NCBI RefSeq assembly: GCF_039696035.1
Contig: NZ_CP155567.1
Location: 2,413,001-2,477,000 of the forward strand
DNA: 64,000 nt
Source of the DNA: Microbulbifer sp. SAOS-129_SWC
Lineage (GTDB): Bacteria > Pseudomonadota > Gammaproteobacteria > Pseudomonadales > Cellvibrionaceae
Direction of reading: 5' to 3'
A program made the position numbers and the translations under genes. The notes under the pieces were generated by a model that saw only the letters and a list, made by a program, of their open reading frames with translations, was not told where the DNA came from and searched no databases. This document shows positions 26,866 to 35,331 of the stretch, piece by piece (positions within the stretch are counted from its first letter, which is position 1; every line of letters begins with the position of its first letter).

Positions 26866-27270
26866 CTAAATATGTAATATCACCCGCCGCCGTCCGCGGT
26901 GATGCCGGTGTTCCCACAGATACAGCCCCTGCCAGGTACCCAGTAGCAGGCGCCCGCGCTGAAATGGCACCGACACGCTGGTGGCGGTCAGCGCCGCCTT
27001 GATATGCGCAGGCATATCGTCCGGGCCTTCCAGGGTATGCGTGTAGAGAGGGTCGTTTTCCGGTACCAGCCGGTTCAGCCAGCTTTCCAGGTCCACCCGC
27101 GCGGACGGGTCGGCGTTCTCCTGGATCAGCAGGCTCGCCGAGGTGTGCTGGATAAACAGCGTACACAGCCCCTCATCCGCGCCCTGCCCGGCCAGCCAGT
27201 CAGACGCCTGGTCGGTAAACTCGTGCAGCCCCTGGCCTTTCACTAAAATCTCAATCTCACCAATTGCCAT
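26866..27270 (-). CDS. yjbQ: YjbQ/UPF0047 family protein
   Basis: Small conserved protein; E. coli YjbQ has weak thiamine-phosphate synthase activity. I start at the ATG at 27270 (MAIGEIEILVKGQGLHEFT), giving 134 residues. The family signatures LFIQHTSASLLIQENADP and LGTWQGLYLWEHRHHRGRR carry the conserved His, Asn and Trp residues. It is divergent from trmA. Confidence 0.9.
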   Translation of the reverse strand: MAIGEIEILVKGQGLHEFTDQASDWLAGQGADEGLCTLFIQHTSASLLIQENADPSARVDLESWLNRLVPENDPLYTHTLEGPDDMPAHIKAALTATSVSVPFQRGRLLLGTWQGLYLWEHRHHRGRRRVILHI

Positions 27271-27313
27271 AGAAATTCCTTTACAATGCGCGCCCGCTCC
27301 AACCATGTAATGA

Positions 27314-28420
27314 ATGCATTTTAATATGGCCATACACCGGGTAAACACCGACGACTACGAAGAACAGCTCCGCGCCAAGGCCGAGCGCCTGCAACAGGCC
27401 TACAGCGCCTATACGGATCTGGCACCGGAGGTATACCCGTCGCCGCCCAGTCACTACCGCCTGCGCGCCGAGTTCAAGGTGTGGCAGGAAGGCGGTCGCG
27501 CCCACTATGCCATGTACCGGCAGGGCGAATACAAGCAGCCGTTTATCATCGACGAATTCACCGTGGGCGCCGAGCTGATCAATCAGTTGATGCCGACAGT
27601 GCTGGATGCGGTGAATCAGAGCGAGGTGCTGCGCAAGCGCCTGTTCTCGGCCGAATTTCTCACCACCCTGAGCGGCGATGCACTGATCACGCTGATCTAC
27701 CACAAGAAGCTGGATGAACAGTGGGAAGCGGAAGCACGCGCGCTGCAGGAGAAGCTTGGCTTCCCCGTACTCGGCCGCTCGCGCAAACAGAAGCTCGTTC
27801 TGGAACGGGACTATGTGATCGAGCAGTTACCGGTGGGCGACAAGACTTACCAGTACAAGCAGGTAGAAGGCAGTTTCACCCAGCCCAACGGTGAGATCTG
27901 CCGCGCGATGATCGGCTGGGCCAAGGATGTGTGCGAAGACAGCAGCGGCGATCTGCTGGAACTCTACTGTGGCAATGGCAACCTCACGATTCCACTATGC
28001 GAGCACTTCGGCAAGGTGCTGGCCACCGAGATCTCCAAGGTTTCGGTGAATTCGGCCCAGGAGAATATTCGCGCGAACGGGGTGACCAACCTGGATATCG
28101 TGCGGCTCTCCAGCGAGGAGTTCACCCAGGCCATCGACAAGGTACGCCCCTTCCGCCGCCTGAAGGATATCGATCTCGACAGCTACGACTTCTCCACCGT
28201 ACTGGTCGACCCGCCCCGCGCCGGGCTGGATCCCGACACCTGCGCTATGGTCGCGCGCTTCCCGCGCATTCTGTATATCTCCTGTAACCCGGAAACGCAG
28301 TTGGAGAACTTAGTGGAATTGAGCAAGACCCACAGAGTGGAGCGCTTTGCGTTGTTTGACCAGTTTCCGTATACGGATCACACGGAGTCGGGATTGTTGC
28401 TGGTGCGCAAAGATTCCTGA
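27314..28420 (+). CDS. trmA: tRNA (uracil(54)-C5)-methyltransferase
   Basis: Makes ribothymidine at position 54 of tRNA using S-adenosylmethionine. The 368 residues match E. coli TrmA throughout: SHYRLRAEFKVW, GSFTQPN, the SAM loop LLELYCGNGNLTIPL, DPPRAGLD and the nucleophilic Cys in ILYISCNPET. No Fe-S cysteines are seen, as expected for TrmA. An internal ATG at 27326 is an equally plausible start; neither has a good ribosome site. Confidence 0.93.
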   Translation: MHFNMAIHRVNTDDYEEQLRAKAERLQQAYSAYTDLAPEVYPSPPSHYRLRAEFKVWQEGGRAHYAMYRQGEYKQPFIIDEFTVGAELINQLMPTVLDAVNQSEVLRKRLFSAEFLTTLSGDALITLIYHKKLDEQWEAEARALQEKLGFPVLGRSRKQKLVLERDYVIEQLPVGDKTYQYKQVEGSFTQPNGEICRAMIGWAKDVCEDSSGDLLELYCGNGNLTIPLCEHFGKVLATEISKVSVNSAQENIRANGVTNLDIVRLSSEEFTQAIDKVRPFRRLKDIDLDSYDFSTVLVDPPRAGLDPDTCAMVARFPRILYISCNPETQLENLVELSKTHRVERFALFDQFPYTDHTESGLLLVRKDS

Positions 28421-28439
28421 GGTTTCTGCCGGCTCAGTC

Positions 28440-28575
28440 GGGCGAACACAAGGTTCGCCCCTACCGATCCTGCTCAATGCATTTTAATAGTGCACGACTT
28501 CCGGATATTGCGTAGGTCGCGAACTTAACAGAATCTACTGCACACCTTCCGTAGGGGCGAACCTTGTGTTCGCCC
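28440..28575. repeat. Inverted REP-like pair, copy 1
   Basis: GGGCGAACACAAGGTTCGCC and the next five bases (28440-28464) reappear in exact reverse complement at 28551-28575, a 25-bp perfect inverted repeat around 86 bases. Each arm is itself a hairpin (GGGCGAAC/GTTCGCCC, loop ACAAG). The same arms occur at 38821-38954. Confidence 0.88.
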
Positions 28576-28598
28576 AACCCCGCCGCGGCGTCAAACGA

Positions 28599-29063
28599 TC
28601 AGAACTCCCGCCCGATAATCCGCTTGGCCGCATCCAGCGCGAAATCCTTATACTCGACTTCGATCTCGGCCATCTCCACCTCAAACTCGAACTGCTTCTT
28701 GCGCGGCAGTTTCTTCCACTCTTTCAGGATCGGGATATGGCCGGTCTTGTCGGCGATGGTGTAGAAGGCCACAAACTCATCGCGTACAGACTTGTCCACG
28801 TGCAACGCGTCGAGTAATACGCGGATACGTATCGAGGCTTCGGTCAGGCCCACGCCGTCGTCCAGCAGCGTGCGCGCGATAATCTGGATACTATCATTGA
28901 CCCGCTGGCGCTGATCCTGCGCCGACTGCTCCAGCTCCGCCAATTGCTGCGCCTGCCTGCGTTGCGCCAGCTGTAACTTGCGCAGGTAGTAGCCGGCAAT
29001 CACGGCGAGAGTGAAGATAATCAGCGCGGCTACTACGAGCAGCCAGGTCGGAAATGCGGTCAT
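28599..29063 (-). CDS. DUF2489-like membrane-anchored protein
   Basis: 154 residues. One N-terminal membrane helix (about 7-26) and a short coiled-coil rich in Gln and Arg (about 28-58) are followed by a soluble domain. That domain has LLDDGVGLTEASIRIRVLLDAL and an acidic KKQFEFEVEMAEIEVEYKD stretch. I recall this pattern as DUF2489. Function unknown. Its ATG overlaps the stop of the AEC transporter gene (ATGA). Confidence 0.7.
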   Translation of the reverse strand: MTAFPTWLLVVAALIIFTLAVIAGYYLRKLQLAQRRQAQQLAELEQSAQDQRQRVNDSIQIIARTLLDDGVGLTEASIRIRVLLDALHVDKSVRDEFVAFYTIADKTGHIPILKEWKKLPRKKQFEFEVEMAEIEVEYKDFALDAAKRIIGREF

Positions 29064-29992
29064 GGGAAGAGTACCTCAAGTAGCGCCAGCCCCAGGCTGG
29101 CAGTGACGATGGACAGCAACGTGCTGAGGGCCACGATGTTGGCCGCCAGCTGGCTGTTGCCGCCGAGCGCGCGCGCCATGATAAACGAAACCGTGGCGCT
29201 GGGCGTGGCCGCCAGCAACAGCAGCACGCCCATAGACTGCGGCGGCAGCTGCAGCAGCCAGCCGAAGACCAGCAATACTGCCGGCACCGCCAACAGCTTG
29301 AATGCCACCGCGCCGAAAGCGGCCAGCGAGCTGCGCTTCAACAGGCTGAAATCCAGGCTGGCGCCGATACACAACAGCGCCAGCGGCAGTGTAATCGAAG
29401 CCAGGTAGTCGCCGGTCTGCAGCAGGATATCCGGCAGCGTCAGGCCGATCTCGCGGCACACCAGCGCCAGCACGATGGCCACGATCAGCGGGTTGCGGGC
29501 AATATCCTTTGCCAGCTTGGCCCAGCGGAATTCAACCTCCTGGCTGTAGACCGCAAACAGGGTCACCGCGGCGAGATTGTACAGGATGGTCACCACCGCC
29601 ATCAGCAGCGCCGCCTGTGCCAGGCCGGCGGAACCGTAGGCGTTGGTAGCCCAGGCCAGGCCGATAATGCCCAGATTGCCGCGGAAGGCGCCCTGGATAA
29701 ACGCGCTGCGATCGCCGCGCGCCAGCGGTCGCGCCACCAGCCACGCCAGCGGGATACTGACCAGCGTGCCGAGCACGCCGGCGGCCAGCAGCGGCAGCTC
29801 CTCGTGCAATTGCGCATCGGCGGTAAAAATCTTGATAAACAACAACACCGGCAGCGTGATCAGAAACACCAGCCTGGAGGCGTCGTCGACGAACGCCTCG
29901 CGCAGCAGGCCCCGCTGCGCGAGCCAGTAGCCGATGATCAGCGTCAGGAAAATCGGTCCGGTGACCGACAGGGCAAAGGCGAAGGTCTCCAC
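29060..29992 (-). CDS. AEC-family transporter
   Basis: 310 residues with about ten membrane helices in two halves, the auxin-efflux-carrier fold. Conserved features are the N-terminal SVTGPIFLTLIIGYWLAQRG, FRGNLGIIGLAWATNAYG and the late ATPSATVSFIMARALGGN. Probably exports or imports a small organic acid or malonate-like substrate; the substrate is not readable. It is cotranscribed with rmuC (3-base gap) and the DUF2489 gene. Confidence 0.85.
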   Translation of the reverse strand: METFAFALSVTGPIFLTLIIGYWLAQRGLLREAFVDDASRLVFLITLPVLLFIKIFTADAQLHEELPLLAAGVLGTLVSIPLAWLVARPLARGDRSAFIQGAFRGNLGIIGLAWATNAYGSAGLAQAALLMAVVTILYNLAAVTLFAVYSQEVEFRWAKLAKDIARNPLIVAIVLALVCREIGLTLPDILLQTGDYLASITLPLALLCIGASLDFSLLKRSSLAAFGAVAFKLLAVPAVLLVFGWLLQLPPQSMGVLLLLAATPSATVSFIMARALGGNSQLAANIVALSTLLSIVTASLGLALLEVLFP

Positions 29993-29995
29993 GAA

Positions 29996-31417
29996 TTACT
30001 CGCCGTCGCCCTCGGTTTCCACTTCCTCCAGCGGTTCCTGCTCCGGCTCCGGCAGCGCCGCCCGGTCGCTGTCACCGGCGCGCTCGCGCAGCTCGGCGCT
30101 GATCTGCTTGCGCGTCTTGGCGCCGAGCTTGCGCAGGCTATCGATACGCTTGACCGCGTTGCCGCGGCCGGTGGACAGGCGCTTGCAGGTCTGCTGGTAG
30201 GCGTCGTCCGCCTGGCGCAGGCGATCGCCCAGTTCATCGAGAGACTCCAGCACCAGCGCAAACTGGTCGTGCAGCTTGCCCGCCTCGGCGGCGATCTTCT
30301 CGGCGTTCTTGTTCTGTTTCTCGTAGCGCCAGATATTCTCTACCGTGCGCAGGGTTGCCATCAGGCTGGTGGGGCTGACCAGTACGATCTGGCGCTCGTA
30401 GGCAAAGCGGAACAGCTCAGGATCCGCCTGCATGGCAAGCATATAGGCCGCCTCGATGGGCACGAAGATAAACACGAAATCCAGTGTGCGCACGCCCTCG
30501 AGCTGCTCGTAGGCCTTCTTGTTCAGGCCGGTGATATGTGCGCGCAGGGAGTTGACGTGCTGCTTCAGGGCCTGGGTGCGTTCCTCATCGGTTTCCGCCG
30601 AGCTGTAGCGCTCGTAATCCACCAGCGACACCTTGGAATCGATGATGATGTCCTTGTGCTCCGGCAGGCGCACGATCACGTCCGGCTGGCGGCGACGGCC
30701 GTCGGTGGTGATGGTCACCTGGGTCTCGTACTCGCGGCCCTTCTGCAGGCCGGATTCCTCCAGCAGCCGCTCCAGTACGACTTCGCCCCAGTTGCCCTGG
30801 ATCTTGCGGTCGCCCTTGAGCGCCGAAGTCAGGTTCAGGGCCTCGTCGCTGATGCGCTGGGTCTGCTCGCGCAACGCCTTGATCTGGCCTACGAGGCTGC
30901 CGCGCTCGCGGTTTTCCTGATCGTAGACATGCTCCACCCGCTTGCGGAAATCGCCCAGCTGGCGCTCCAGCGGGTCGAGACTCTTGCGCAGGCTGTCCTC
31001 GCTGCGGCGCACGAACGCCTGCTGTTTCTCTTCGAAAATCCGGTTGGCGAGGTTCTCGAACTGCTGCGCCATCTGCTTGCGGTTCTGCTCCACCAGCTGG
31101 CGCTGCTCGGCCAGCGCCGCCTCGCTCTTCTCCACCAGCACCTGGCTGCGCGTCAGGCGCTGCAGCTTGTCCTCCAGTTCGCCGCGCAGCTTTTGCACCT
31201 CCGCCGCCAGCTGCGCCTCGCGCTCGCGACTGCCGTCGAGCCGCGCCTGCACCACGTTAAGCTCGGCCCCGGCGGCCTGCAGCTCGGCAGCGGCCTCCGC
31301 CTGGCGGCCGCGCGCGCCCAGCCGGGCGAGCCAGAACACCAGCCCGAGCAGTACGGCCAGCGCCACGGCGGCCAGTACGGCGTGTTCGGAAGTCAGCGTC
31401 AGCGGGAACAATTGCAT
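29996..31417 (-). CDS. rmuC: DNA recombination protein RmuC
   Basis: Limits recombination at inverted repeats in E. coli. I start at the ATG at 31417 (MQLFPLTLTSEHAVLAA), giving 473 residues; the open frame further upstream runs through the MITE-like element. An N-terminal membrane helix and a long coiled coil (about 30-200) precede the RmuC nuclease-like domain with GNWGEVVLERLLEESGL, PDVIVRLPEHKDIIIDSKVSL and VFIFVPIEAAY. The Asp and Lys in that region fit the proposed active site. Confidence 0.9.
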   Translation of the reverse strand: MQLFPLTLTSEHAVLAAVALAVLLGLVFWLARLGARGRQAEAAAELQAAGAELNVVQARLDGSREREAQLAAEVQKLRGELEDKLQRLTRSQVLVEKSEAALAEQRQLVEQNRKQMAQQFENLANRIFEEKQQAFVRRSEDSLRKSLDPLERQLGDFRKRVEHVYDQENRERGSLVGQIKALREQTQRISDEALNLTSALKGDRKIQGNWGEVVLERLLEESGLQKGREYETQVTITTDGRRRQPDVIVRLPEHKDIIIDSKVSLVDYERYSSAETDEERTQALKQHVNSLRAHITGLNKKAYEQLEGVRTLDFVFIFVPIEAAYMLAMQADPELFRFAYERQIVLVSPTSLMATLRTVENIWRYEKQNKNAEKIAAEAGKLHDQFALVLESLDELGDRLRQADDAYQQTCKRLSTGRGNAVKRIDSLRKLGAKTRKQISAELRERAGDSDRAALPEPEQEPLEEVETEGDGE

Positions 31418-31460
31418 AAAAAACTCGCGGATTTGAGGTATTCTTTTACGACTGGTCTCA

Positions 31461-31627
31461 GTAGTGCCTGAACGGAAACACCGATCTACTGTGATCGCCC
31501 CAGGCACGTCATCTTCCGTCCCCAAAATATTGGGAAATAGAACAACTATGTCCACACTATCTTGTGGACGAAATCTAACGCACCTGGACCGACCTCGCTA
31601 CGACCGAGGTTTCCGTTCAGGCACTAC
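31461..31627. mobile_element. MITE-like element between rmuC and murI
   Basis: Perfect 19-bp terminal inverted repeats GTAGTGCCTGAACGGAAAC (31461-31479) and their complement (31609-31627) bound a 167-base element with no gene. Inside are a perfect hairpin GTCCACA-CTATCT-TGTGGAC and a CCCAA-AATAT-TGGG hairpin. The interior is richer in A and T than the neighbouring genes. No clear target duplication was found. Confidence 0.7.
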
Positions 31628-31650
31628 GGTCAGGATCTATTTCGAGACAC

Positions 31651-32472
31651 ATGGTGGAAGCCGCCCATTCTAGCAAAATGCCTCCCAGCGCGCTGGTGTT
31701 CGACTCCGGCGTCGGCGCCATCAGTATCGCGCGGGAAATTCGCGCCCTGCTGCCGGGCCTGACCCTGCACTTCGGCATCGACAACGGTTTCTACCCCTAC
31801 GGCACCAGAAGCGAGGAGGCCCTGCGCCCGCGTATCGTCGCGCAGGCGCGCCGTATGATGGCCGCCACCGCGGCGGATATCCTTGTGGTGGGCTGCAATA
31901 CCGCCAGCACCCTGGCCCTGCCGCAACTGCGCGAGGTGCTGGCGCAGCCGGTGGTGGGGGTGGTACCGGCAATCAAGCCCGCGGCAGCGGCAACCCGCAG
32001 CCGAACCATTGCCCTGGTTGCCACCGAGGGCACCGTCAACCGCAACTACACCCGCGACCTGATCGAACAGTTCGCCGACGGCAACCGCGTGATCAACGTG
32101 CCCGCCCCGGAACTGGTGCGCCTGGCAGAAGCCAAGCTGCGCGGCGAGACCATCACCGCCGACGACCTGGAGCCGGTGCTGGCGCGCATCTTCCATACCG
32201 CCGGCGGCGACAGGGTGGATATCGCGGTACTCGCCTGCACCCATTTCCCGCTTTTGCGGGACGAACTCGACCGCTATGCACCGCGCCCCATCCAATGGCT
32301 GGATTCCGGCGCCGCCATCGCCCGACGGGTGCGCTGGTGGCTCGACGAGCTGCAGCTGGCACTGCCGGACACGCCCGGCCCCAGCCAGCTGCTGACCAGT
32401 GCGCCGGACACCGATGGACGCATCCAGCAGGCATTTGCCGAATTCGCGCCGAGCCCGGCAACCACCACCTAG
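31651..32472 (+). CDS. murI: Glutamate racemase
   Basis: Makes D-glutamate for peptidoglycan. Both catalytic cysteines are visible, in VVGCNTAST and LACTHFPLL, as is the N-terminal VFDSGVGAISI with the conserved Asp and Ser. The ATG at 31651 gives 273 residues; the ATG at 31678 (MPPSALVFDSG) fits the family start better, but neither has a clear ribosome site. The start lies only 24 bases after the MITE-like element. The stop TAG falls inside the second copy of the intergenic 20-mer. Confidence 0.9.
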   Translation: MVEAAHSSKMPPSALVFDSGVGAISIAREIRALLPGLTLHFGIDNGFYPYGTRSEEALRPRIVAQARRMMAATAADILVVGCNTASTLALPQLREVLAQPVVGVVPAIKPAAAATRSRTIALVATEGTVNRNYTRDLIEQFADGNRVINVPAPELVRLAEAKLRGETITADDLEPVLARIFHTAGGDRVDIAVLACTHFPLLRDELDRYAPRPIQWLDSGAAIARRVRWWLDELQLALPDTPGPSQLLTSAPDTDGRIQQAFAEFAPSPATTT

Positions 32473-32489
32473 GGTACGCCGCGCGCACC
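32470..32489. repeat. Intergenic 20-mer, copy 2
   Basis: Same 20 bases as 26677-26696, here overlapping the murI stop codon. The downstream GTGCGCCCGCACC may be a partner half. Confidence 0.7.
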
Positions 32490-32580
32490 ACCAACACAGT
32501 GCGCCCGCACCAGTTGACACCACCGCCGCAAACCGCGACCGTTTACCCTATTCCCACTCAGATTTCGGACCCCAGAATCC

Positions 32581-35283
32581 ATGCTCCAACCGGCATTCCC
32601 CGCCCTGGAAATCCTCGCGCAACTCCCGCCCGGAGGTCTGCTGCTGACGCCCAACAACCGCCTGCGCAACCGCTGCCAGCAGGTCTATGCCGCACAACAG
32701 GCGGCCGGCGCCTGCTGGGCGCCGCCGGCGGTGGAATCGCTCAGCGGCTGGCTCGACCAGCAGTGGTTTCAGCTGCAGCAGCAGGGCTGGAAACCGGCGC
32801 TGAAGCAGGTACTGAACCGCGAGCAGCGCCAGCTGCTGTGGCAGCGTGCCCTCGATGAAGCCCTGGAGCGCGCCCTGCTGAACAGCCAGCAGCTGTGCCG
32901 CGACGCCGACGGCGCCCTGGCGCAGCTGCTGCAGTGGCAGCTGGTGACCGATATCGAGCAGCTCGACGCCGCAGTGGAGCCGCTTCTGGAGCAGTTCGCG
33001 CTGTCGCTGGATCGCGAGCGCTATCCGCTGTTTGCGATGATCCGCGCCTTCGCCCGCCAGCTGCACACCCACAACGCCATCACCCCGGACCAGCGCGACC
33101 AGCTGATCCTGCGCGCGCTGCACGAGCGCGCCCTGCCGCGCCTGCCGCAGATCGACACCGCCGGCTTTGCGCAGATCTCGCCCCTGGCCGAGGAGATCAT
33201 CAACACCGCCGCCGACACCGTCGCCGCACGCCCGGCGGCCGAGCGCGCCGCCACAATCCAGGCCGCGGCCTGCCAGAACCTGGAGGAAGAGCTGTACCAG
33301 GCCGCGCGCTGGGCCGCGCAAAAGCTGGCGCAGGACGCCGACGCCAGTGTCGCCATCGTGGTCAACAACCTGGGCCAGTGCCGCGCCCAGGTGGAAGCGA
33401 TCTTTGCGCGGGTACTGGAACCGCAATTCCTCGCCACCGAGCGGCCGCGCTACACGCTGCCGTTCAACTTCTCCGCCGGTACACCGCTGGCGCAGACCGC
33501 CATCGGCGGTGGCGCGCTGCAGTTGCTGGAACTGTTGCAGGACGACTGGGACTACGCGCAGCTGCGCAACCTGCTGTTCAGCCCCTTCTGGGGCACCGCC
33601 GACCACGAGACCTGGCTGCGCACGGCCCTGTTCCGCCGCCTGCAGAAACTGGAGCTGCGCCGCATCGATGGCGCCACACTGCGCTACTGGGCCGAGCGCG
33701 TCGCCGAGGGCCTGGGGCTGGAGGCACCGCAGCTACCGCGCCAACTGGAAAAGATCGGCGACTGGCAGCGCCGCTGGCAGCGCGCGCCGGCGGAAGTCTG
33801 GGCCGCGCGCTTCAGCGAATTGCTGGCGGCGCTGGGCTGGCCCGGCCCGCGCAACCCCGACAGCCAGGAATACCAGCAGCTGCTGCTGTGGGAGCGCGCG
33901 CTCGAAGAGCTGGCCGCGCTGTCGGAGTACGCCGGCAGCCTGACCCCGACCCAGGCACTGCAGCAACTGCGCCAGATCGCCAGCCGCACCCCCTTCCAGG
34001 CCGAGACCCGCGACGGGCCGCTGCAGATCCTCGGCGTGCTCGAGGCCGGCGGCCTCGCCTTCGACCACCTGCGCCTCGTCGGTTTCGGCCAGCAGCAGTG
34101 GCCGCCGGCCCCGGCCCCCAACCCGCTGCTGCCGGTGCAGTGGCAGAAACACTGGAAAATGCCCCGCGCCAGCGCCGAGCGCGAACTGGAACTCGCGCGC
34201 GAACTGACTGCCGACCTGCTGAATGCCAGCGCGGATATTGTCGTCAGCTATGCCAGTGAGGAGGACGGCGTACACCAGGGGCTCAGCACCCTGTTCGGCC
34301 AGCCGGCCACTTTGCCGGCTCTGGACGGCGATGCACTGACGGAACACTGCGAGCAGCTCGGCAACGCCGCCGCGCTGGAAAGGATCGACGATGCCCGGCT
34401 GCCGCCGCTGGCACCGCAGGACTGCGAGCGTGTGCGCGGCGGCGCCTCGGTACTGAAAGCCCAGGCGCTGTGCCCGCTCAATGCGCAGCTGCGCTACCGC
34501 CTCGGCGCCAGTGGCTTTATGCAACCCGGCATCGGGCTCAGCCCCGCCGAGCGCGGCAATATCGTGCACCAGGTGCTGGCGGAGTTCTGGCAGTACTGCG
34601 GCGATGCCGCCCACCTGCAGACAATGGATGCACCGGCCCGCCAGCAGCAGGTGCAGACCGCCGTCGACAGCGCCCTGCGCAGTCCGCGCAAAAAACACGC
34701 CCACCTGCCCGAGGGCTTCTGGCAGATGGAGGCCGAGCGCCTGCAGCGGCTGATGCAGCAGTGGCTGGATCTGGAAGCGCAGCGCCCCGCCTTCGCGGTG
34801 GAAAAGGTCGAATGGGAACAAAATGTCGAGATCGGCGGACTGCAGTTCAACCTGCGCCTCGACCGGCTCGACCAGCTCGCCAGCGGCGAACAGCTGGTGA
34901 TCGACTACAAGACCGGCACACCCAATATCAACGACTGGCTGGCGCAGCGCATCCGCGAACCGCAGCTGCCGCTGTACGCCCTGTTCCAGCCCCACGCCCG
35001 CGCCATCGCCTTCGGCCAGGTGCGCAACGGCGACTGCAAATGGCGCGGCTGCGGCGAGCTGGAGCACCCCATCGACGGCATCAAGGCTGTGGCCGACACC
35101 CAGAAGGACGCGCCCTTCGCCAACTGGGCGGAACTCAGCGATTACTGGCGCAACGGCCTGGAACTGCTCGCCGGCGAATACCGCGGCGGCCACGCCAGCC
35201 TCGCCTTCGATCGCCCGGCGGATAACGACCCGGAACTCTGGCCGCTGAACCGCTGGCCGGAGCGCGAACAAGCCACCGAGTAA
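32581..35283 (+). CDS. AddB-like nuclease subunit (PD-(D/E)XK family)
   Basis: 900 residues, partner of the helicase encoded next. The N-terminus has LLLTPNNRLRNRCQQ where a Walker A loop would be, so ATP binding is probably lost. This matches the 'probable DNA repair protein' family as I recall it. The C-terminal nuclease has RLDRLDQ and LVIDYKTGTPN (near residue 773), the Asp and Lys of the PD-(D/E)XK core. I do not see the four-Cys iron-sulfur pattern of Bacillus AddB. It should act with the helicase on double-strand ends. Confidence 0.82.
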   Translation: MLQPAFPALEILAQLPPGGLLLTPNNRLRNRCQQVYAAQQAAGACWAPPAVESLSGWLDQQWFQLQQQGWKPALKQVLNREQRQLLWQRALDEALERALLNSQQLCRDADGALAQLLQWQLVTDIEQLDAAVEPLLEQFALSLDRERYPLFAMIRAFARQLHTHNAITPDQRDQLILRALHERALPRLPQIDTAGFAQISPLAEEIINTAADTVAARPAAERAATIQAAACQNLEEELYQAARWAAQKLAQDADASVAIVVNNLGQCRAQVEAIFARVLEPQFLATERPRYTLPFNFSAGTPLAQTAIGGGALQLLELLQDDWDYAQLRNLLFSPFWGTADHETWLRTALFRRLQKLELRRIDGATLRYWAERVAEGLGLEAPQLPRQLEKIGDWQRRWQRAPAEVWAARFSELLAALGWPGPRNPDSQEYQQLLLWERALEELAALSEYAGSLTPTQALQQLRQIASRTPFQAETRDGPLQILGVLEAGGLAFDHLRLVGFGQQQWPPAPAPNPLLPVQWQKHWKMPRASAERELELARELTADLLNASADIVVSYASEEDGVHQGLSTLFGQPATLPALDGDALTEHCEQLGNAAALERIDDARLPPLAPQDCERVRGGASVLKAQALCPLNAQLRYRLGASGFMQPGIGLSPAERGNIVHQVLAEFWQYCGDAAHLQTMDAPARQQQVQTAVDSALRSPRKKHAHLPEGFWQMEAERLQRLMQQWLDLEAQRPAFAVEKVEWEQNVEIGGLQFNLRLDRLDQLASGEQLVIDYKTGTPNINDWLAQRIREPQLPLYALFQPHARAIAFGQVRNGDCKWRGCGELEHPIDGIKAVADTQKDAPFANWAELSDYWRNGLELLAGEYRGGHASLAFDRPADNDPELWPLNRWPEREQATE

Positions 35284-35331
35284 ATTTGATACCGCCGTCC
35301 GCCAACAAACAGAACAGCGACAAGCCCGACC

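Noticed and set aside
27313..28490. AATGCATTTTAATA at both the trmA start and inside the first REP pair
   Set aside because: A 14-base AT-rich match with no symmetry or related function; it may be chance or promoter-like composition.
34440..35060. Iron-sulfur cluster in the AddB-like protein
   Set aside because: Cysteines at ALCPLNA and DCKWRGCG do not follow the spacing of the AddB four-Cys site.
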